Source: JABSSA01 sp039984715
Lineage (GTDB): Bacteria > Pseudomonadota > Alphaproteobacteria > Rhodobacterales > Rhodobacteraceae
DNA: 64,000 bases
Reading direction: 5' to 3'
NCBI GenBank assembly: GCA_039984715.1
Contig: JBDWUA010000016.1
Span: forward strand, 310,001-374,000
Part shown: positions 60,591-64,000 of the stretch, one piece after another
How positions within the stretch are numbered: the first letter of the stretch is position 1
How the letters are laid out: each line of letters starts with the position of its first letter
The notes under the pieces: generated by a model
What the model was told of the DNA's origin: nothing
Database searches by the model: none
What the model saw: only the letters and a program-made list of their open reading frames with translations
Program-made: the position numbers and the translations under genes

Positions 60591-61372
60591 GTGGCAATTC
60601 CCTGCAATTCACGAACGGCGGCATGATCTGTGAGATCTGCACGCATTGGAGTCACCGAAATAAAGCCATCCAAATTGACGGCGGCATCCGTGTTGGGTGC
60701 GGTGGAAACTTGTTGATCTCCACCTTTGACCCAGAGGAATTTGCGCCCATTGGGTGCCTGAGCTGCTTCGGTGTGAAATCCGGTTCCGGGACGCAATCCC
60801 TGAGACACCACGCGGATACCTGCGACATCAGCAGACGCAACAGGCGGAAAGTTGACGTTGAAAAACAGTTTGTAGCCATCATCCTGAGGGTTAAGGGTCG
60901 CAAGAATTCGGCGAATGACGTTTTCGCCGTGATCGCGCGCGGCCTCGAACGGATCATCAAGATCACTGTTGCGAGGCCCGAAAAACTGAGACAGTCCGAT
61001 CGACGTGATACCTTGCAAAGCCCCTTCAATCGCGGCACCTAAGGTGCCGGAATATAGAGCGTTTTCAGCGGAATTGTTGCCACGATTGACACCGGACAGA
61101 ATAAGGTCTGGCGGCGCGTCACGCATGAACTCGTGCACGCCCGCCAATACGCAGTCTGCTGGACTGCCTTCGCAGGCGATACGGCGATCTGCAAGGCGTT
61201 GCACCATCATTGGTTTAGAGTAACTGATGCAATGGCCCACTCCCGATTGTTCGAAGGCGGGTGCGACGATCCAGACATCTTTGGGAGTATCAGTAAGACG
61301 GGTTGCGATGTGTTGCAAAGTGTTCAGCCCTGGTGCTGAAATCCCGTCGTCATTTGTAATGAGAATACGCAT
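60587..61372 (-). CDS. surE: 5'/3'-nucleotidase SurE
   Basis: Divalent-metal phosphatase acting on nucleoside monophosphates, linked to stress survival. The start MRILITNDDGISAPGLN holds the paired aspartates; ISGVNRGNNSAENALYSGTLGAA is typical (here LSGVNRGNN). 261 residues from the ATG at 61372; a longer reading to 61420 has no conserved sequence. Coupled to pcm by a 4-bp overlap. Confidence 0.95.
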   Translation of the reverse strand: MRILITNDDGISAPGLNTLQHIATRLTDTPKDVWIVAPAFEQSGVGHCISYSKPMMVQRLADRRIACEGSPADCVLAGVHEFMRDAPPDLILSGVNRGNNSAENALYSGTLGAAIEGALQGITSIGLSQFFGPRNSDLDDPFEAARDHGENVIRRILATLNPQDDGYKLFFNVNFPPVASADVAGIRVVSQGLRPGTGFHTEAAQAPNGRKFLWVKGGDQQVSTAPNTDAAVNLDGFISVTPMRADLTDHAAVRELQGIAT

Positions 61373-61497
61373 AGGGGCCCCCTTGATTGCTTTACTATGC
61401 GAGGGGGAGAAAGGCGGCAAGATGTCGTGAAGACGCGGCGAAGTTCAAAGGCGAGCGTTGCGCGTGTACGTCAGGGTCCGAGTTAAGGGCCGAGTTA

Positions 61498-61550
61498 GGG
61501 TCGGGGTGGCTCTGTTTGGCCGATGGCCAAATGCGCCCACCCACCGACCC
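61498..61550. repeat. Palindromic repeat element, copy B
   Basis: 53 bp of nested inverted repeats: outer GGGTCGG/CCGACCC, then GGTGG/CCACC, and an inner TTTGGCC-GA-TGGCCAAA-like core. It is the second copy of the element at 51582-51634. It lies 10 bp beyond the stop of the minus-strand SDR gene, upstream of surE. Just before it, three imperfect units of about 12 bp (AGGGTCCGAGTTA, AGGGCCGAGTTA, GGGTCGGGG) run in tandem from 61473. Confidence 0.65.
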
Positions 61551-61559
61551 AAGGTCGCG

Positions 61560-62210
61560 TCATTGAATTTGGGACATCAAGCTTTTGGCTTGCGAGGCGC
61601 AATCCGCCAATGCATCGCGATCTTCTCCGGGAAAGAACCGTGCCCTTATTGCTGTTGGCATTGCCAAGGGCGCGAGAATTGAAATCTTTGGTCCGGTGCG
61701 TTGTGTTTCGATTGCCCACGAGCGAGCCAAGGCAATTTGCGCCGCCTTGGTCGCGCCATAAGCACCAAAGAACTTTTCACCAGCGCGCGTATCGTCGAAA
61801 AACACGGCATGCCCGTCTTGGCCAAGCAGCGGCGATACATATCCGATCAGCCGTGTCACAGCTGTTAGGTTTGTATCAACAGACTTGGCCATGTCTTTGA
61901 AATCAATGTGATCTGTCGGAGCGAGGGGGGCGGCGTGAACTGCTGTGTGTAGCCACATATCCAATTTGCCCCAGCGATCAAAGATGCCGCGACATAGAGT
62001 GGCCATGGCGCCTTCGTTGTTTATGTCCATTGGGGCCAGTGTGGCAGCGCCGCCTTTCGCCTTGATTTGATCATCAAGGTCTTCCAGAGCGCCAGTGGTT
62101 TTGGCGACGGCAACGATATGGTGCGTTTCGCACAGTTCTAAAGCCAGTGCGTGGCCAAGACCGCGAGATGCGCCAGTGATAAGAGCGAGCTTTTCTGTCA
62201 TCCTTGTCAT
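61560..62210 (-). CDS. Short-chain dehydrogenase/reductase near purF
   Basis: 216 residues, classical SDR: cofactor motif TGASRGLGHALA near residue 12, catalytic YGATK near 150. It is shorter than the usual 245-260. The substrate is unknown. In related genomes an SDR often follows purF; here four small genes lie between. Two close ATGs (62210, 62201) make the start uncertain by three residues. Confidence 0.83.
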   Translation of the reverse strand: MTRMTEKLALITGASRGLGHALALELCETHHIVAVAKTTGALEDLDDQIKAKGGAATLAPMDINNEGAMATLCRGIFDRWGKLDMWLHTAVHAAPLAPTDHIDFKDMAKSVDTNLTAVTRLIGYVSPLLGQDGHAVFFDDTRAGEKFFGAYGATKAAQIALARSWAIETQRTGPKISILAPLAMPTAIRARFFPGEDRDALADCASQAKSLMSQIQ

Positions 62211-62232
62211 CTGGCCTGACAGGGGCTTCGGG

Positions 62233-62832
62233 TCAAGAGGGGACGAGATGGGCTTGGTTTAAATACCGGACTAGAGTTTTCATTTCAGCCTCGGTCGAGG
62301 GCAGGCTGGCTTGATTTGACAGATCAAACGCGGGCACACGACGTTGGTAGAACACCTTCAGCAGTGTTTCATCGTATTTGGAATAAACCATGACCGCAAT
62401 TTCACCGGTGTCAGGTGTTTCCATAAACGAGGGACACAGCAATATGAAAACTTGACGTTCGCTGGTTTGAACCACAGGTGCCAGTACTGCGTTTTGGCAA
62501 TCTTGCTGATATAATCTGGCGGCGTCGTCTCGATGTCCCATTGCGCTGCCCAGCAAAGGGGTTTCTGCTTCGATTCCGTAAATCTGGCTCCAGTTTTCGA
62601 AACTTTCACCTTTTGGGACATATGTCCGAGCCAGAACATCAGTGCCGCTATCTGACAATGCCCGCGTCCAATTGGATTCTGTTTCGCGCGCGATGCGGGT
62701 TTTTTCTGTCCATGGAGGCGCAGGGAAAGACGCAGTCACGTCCAACGTACGCATGACAATAGGTGTCTCCGCGGCTGCCGACAGCGGCAGCAAGGACAGG
62801 GCGAGGGCGATGAGTTTTTGGCAACATGACAT
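62233..62832 (-). CDS. Secreted protein of unknown function
   Basis: 199 residues from ATG 62832, with a signal peptide (MSCCQKLIALALSLLPLSAAAE). The mature protein is alpha/beta with two cysteines (QQDCQNAVLAP and FILLCPSF), likely a periplasmic disulfide. An ATG seven codons earlier is possible. 22 bp separate it from the SDR gene, so they may be co-transcribed. Not recognised. Confidence 0.6.
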   Translation of the reverse strand: MSCCQKLIALALSLLPLSAAAETPIVMRTLDVTASFPAPPWTEKTRIARETESNWTRALSDSGTDVLARTYVPKGESFENWSQIYGIEAETPLLGSAMGHRDDAARLYQQDCQNAVLAPVVQTSERQVFILLCPSFMETPDTGEIAVMVYSKYDETLLKVFYQRRVPAFDLSNQASLPSTEAEMKTLVRYLNQAHLVPS

Positions 62833-62962
62833 GAGGTGAGCGTCACAGGGCAACTCAATAAGGTCAACCTTTTGCCACGGTTTTGCCCTATTTCAGAGTG
62901 GAAACAAACTGTTTCCAAGTCGGATTGGTAACCTAGGGGTGTGTTTCAGGCTAAATCGCCGT

Positions 62963-63232
62963 TTATGACCCGTTTCTTGTATCCGGAAACGTCAAAACCG
63001 TCGTCGTAGTGCCATGTGACATCACTATGTGGTCAGGTGCAATGGTCGAAATCGTTGCATTACGTAGTCGCGTCCCTTGTCTAACGCGTTTGATTTTGCC
63101 GCTGCTTGTCCGCACGAGCCCTTCTGGATTTGAAGCTGGGCCAAAAATGCCAATCAGGACCAGTTTTCCGGTCGGAAGGTTGGCTTGATCAGTGGCCGCT
63201 TGGGCCGTTGTTTCATTCGTTGGGGGGGCCAT
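62963..63232 (-). CDS. Small protein resembling a PilP/GspC-type domain
   Basis: 89 residues. After about 20 Thr/Ala-rich residues comes a small beta domain: KLVLIGIFGPASNPEGLVRTSSGKIKRV, RQGTRLRNATISTIAPDHIV, TTTVLTFP. That layout resembles the periplasmic domain shared by PilP and GspC, here alone and without a signal peptide or membrane helix. AAGGA precedes the ATG. The function is unknown; no pilus or secretion genes are near. Confidence 0.55.
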   Translation of the reverse strand: MAPPTNETTAQAATDQANLPTGKLVLIGIFGPASNPEGLVRTSSGKIKRVRQGTRLRNATISTIAPDHIVMSHGTTTTVLTFPDTRNGS

Positions 63233-63348
63233 CTCAGATCCTTGCAGAATTGCAGAGATGGGCGCGTGCCATGCGGTTTAACGCTGTGCAACGCATGACG
63301 TCGCGTAGCCAGTTCATACGCCTTGGGAGTGGCAAAAAGCGGCCGAGG

Positions 63349-63753
63349 TTAATGAACCGGGATCACGCGTTTGTAGCGAAATGCCATTCGAGCAAGGTGG
63401 CGCACAGCGGGCGTTGGCACAGGTTCATCCAACCGAAGATACATCGCGCGGGGTGCAACATAGCGAAAGGCGTTTGGGAAATCTGTTTGCATGCGCGCGC
63501 ATAAATCACTTTTGCAATCGACAAACAGGCCTAATTCGCTGGGTGATTTTGCAGACCAAGCCGCGCGAAGCGTTGTGCCACCTTTTTTGGGACGCCATGC
63601 CGGTTCGCCCCATTTCAGGCTTTCCTCAAGATCCCGGACGTCGATGTCTTGGGCGGTCTGTATGAACAGGGTGCGAACATCTTTGGCGTGTTGGCTGGCT
63701 TTTGAGGGCCAGCTGTGGAACTTGTGGTTTAGGTCGGGATGAATGTCAGTCAT
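63349..63753 (-). CDS. DUF1801 domain-containing protein
   Basis: 134 residues matching the DUF1801/YdhG-like fold: LFIQTAQDIDVRDLEESLKWGEPAWRP, then GTTLRAAWSAKSPSELGLFVDCK, ending AVRHLARMAFRYKRVIPVH. Function unknown; the fold is related to frataxin-like or iron-binding proteins in some members. Its upstream region has tandem repeats and a sequence shared with the WYL operon dyad. Confidence 0.8.
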   Translation of the reverse strand: MTDIHPDLNHKFHSWPSKASQHAKDVRTLFIQTAQDIDVRDLEESLKWGEPAWRPKKGGTTLRAAWSAKSPSELGLFVDCKSDLCARMQTDFPNAFRYVAPRAMYLRLDEPVPTPAVRHLARMAFRYKRVIPVH

Positions 63754-63757
63754 GGAT

Positions 63758-63804
63758 CGACTGATAGCGACTGATAGCGACTGGTGGTGACATAAACTGA
63801 CAGC
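63758..63804. promoter_or_regulatory. Tandem repeats and shared motif upstream of the DUF1801 gene
   Basis: CTGATAGCGA occurs twice in direct tandem (63761-63780), with partial copies on both sides (ATCGACTG, CTGGTGGTGA). Next to it, TGACATAAACTGACAG (63788-63803) shares TGACATAAAC with the WYL-operon dyad at 55234-55257. This suggests control by the same or a related regulator. Confidence 0.35.
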
Positions 63805-63871
63805 AGAATGTAAGCCCCGGTTGTTGCGCGTTGAAAATCTAGCGATACAGGGGTTGTATGATCGGCTGCGT

Positions 63872-64000
63872 CTATTCAGCAGCCTTCATTTGAAAACCTT
63901 TATTGATCATGTCAGCCGGTTCGACCGGGTATTCGCCGGAAAAACACGCATCGCAATATTGCGGACAATTGCTGTCTCTTCCATCGGCTTCACCAACCGC
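63872..64000 (-). CDS. purF: Amidophosphoribosyltransferase, C-terminal 42 codons
   Basis: The minus-strand frame entering at the window edge reads to TAG at 63872-63874. It carries SNCPQYCDACFSGEYP and ends GFQMKAAE, the conserved C-terminus of alphaproteobacterial PurF, the first enzyme of purine synthesis. It is cut by the window end; nothing about the active site can be seen. The DUF1801 gene follows after 118 bp. Confidence 0.88.
   Translation of the reverse strand, partial: AVGEADGRDSNCPQYCDACFSGEYPVEPADMINKGFQMKAAE

Noticed and set aside
61458..61682. A 74-codon frame through the palindromic repeat copy B
   Set aside because: It encodes the repeat element itself and then runs antisense into the SDR gene; not a protein gene.
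1..64000. tRNA, rRNA, CRISPR arrays, insertion sequences or prophage genes
   Set aside because: Gaps between genes were read for cloverleaf ends, regular spaced repeats, transposase motifs and phage genes; none was convincing, although small RNAs cannot be excluded by eye.

Overview
The window looks like a chromosome segment from a marine Rhodobacteraceae (Roseobacter-group) alphaproteobacterium of moderate GC (mid-50s % by eye). The main signs are a 14-gene complex I (nuo) operon interrupted by many small accessory genes, including DUF5337 and DUF5333 genes typical of this family, the order nuoN-birA-coaX-rnj, a NuoE with a fused helix-hairpin-helix tail, and purF, surE-pcm-NlpD and tatABC neighbourhoods in the usual style of the group. 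No rRNA, tRNA, CRISPR array, insertion sequence or prophage was recognised.

Layout. 1-3.4 kb: the end of an ArgE-type deacetylase, a DadA-like FAD oxidoreductase and an M20 amidohydrolase. 3.5-7.9 kb, minus strand: glmU-glmS followed by a PPOX-like gene and an AlkD-type DNA glycosylase. 8.0-9.9 kb: a phosphoglycolate phosphatase-like HAD protein and a DegT-type aminotransferase. 10-17.9 kb: a leucine/isovalerate catabolic operon (ivd, small membrane protein, mccB, mccA, GST, hmgL, a DUF6653-like membrane protein, methylglutaconyl-CoA hydratase) behind a good sigma70-like promoter with a dyad on the start site. 18.2-40 kb: nuoA to nuoN, with about 15 extra genes, many encoding small exported proteins with two cysteines. 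40-43.2 kb: birA, coaX, rnj and an intrinsic terminator.

43.3-64 kb: a SnoaL-like gene, a lipoprotein, prfC, a glycosyltransferase, an RhlE-like helicase, two Hint-domain proteins, an atypical SDR coupled to an AlkC-type glycosylase, a lone ABC ATPase with two tandem Lin0512 proteins, a WYL regulator with its ABM-like partner, tatABC coupled to a DUF815 ATPase, an NlpD-like lipoprotein with pcm and surE, an SDR, two small genes, a DUF1801 gene, and the last 42 codons of purF.

How the genes work together. Isovaleryl-CoA from leucine is oxidised (Ivd), carboxylated (MccAB), hydrated and cleaved (HmgL) to acetyl-CoA and acetoacetate. Electrons feed the respiratory chain whose entry enzyme, complex I, is encoded next. 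BirA supplies biotinylation that MccA needs. The parts least explained by known biology are the nuo accessory genes (a paralogous HHH pair and the exported two-cysteine proteins) and the ABC ATPase/Lin0512 pair. All functional statements rest on reading motifs and family resemblance by eye; no database search was run.
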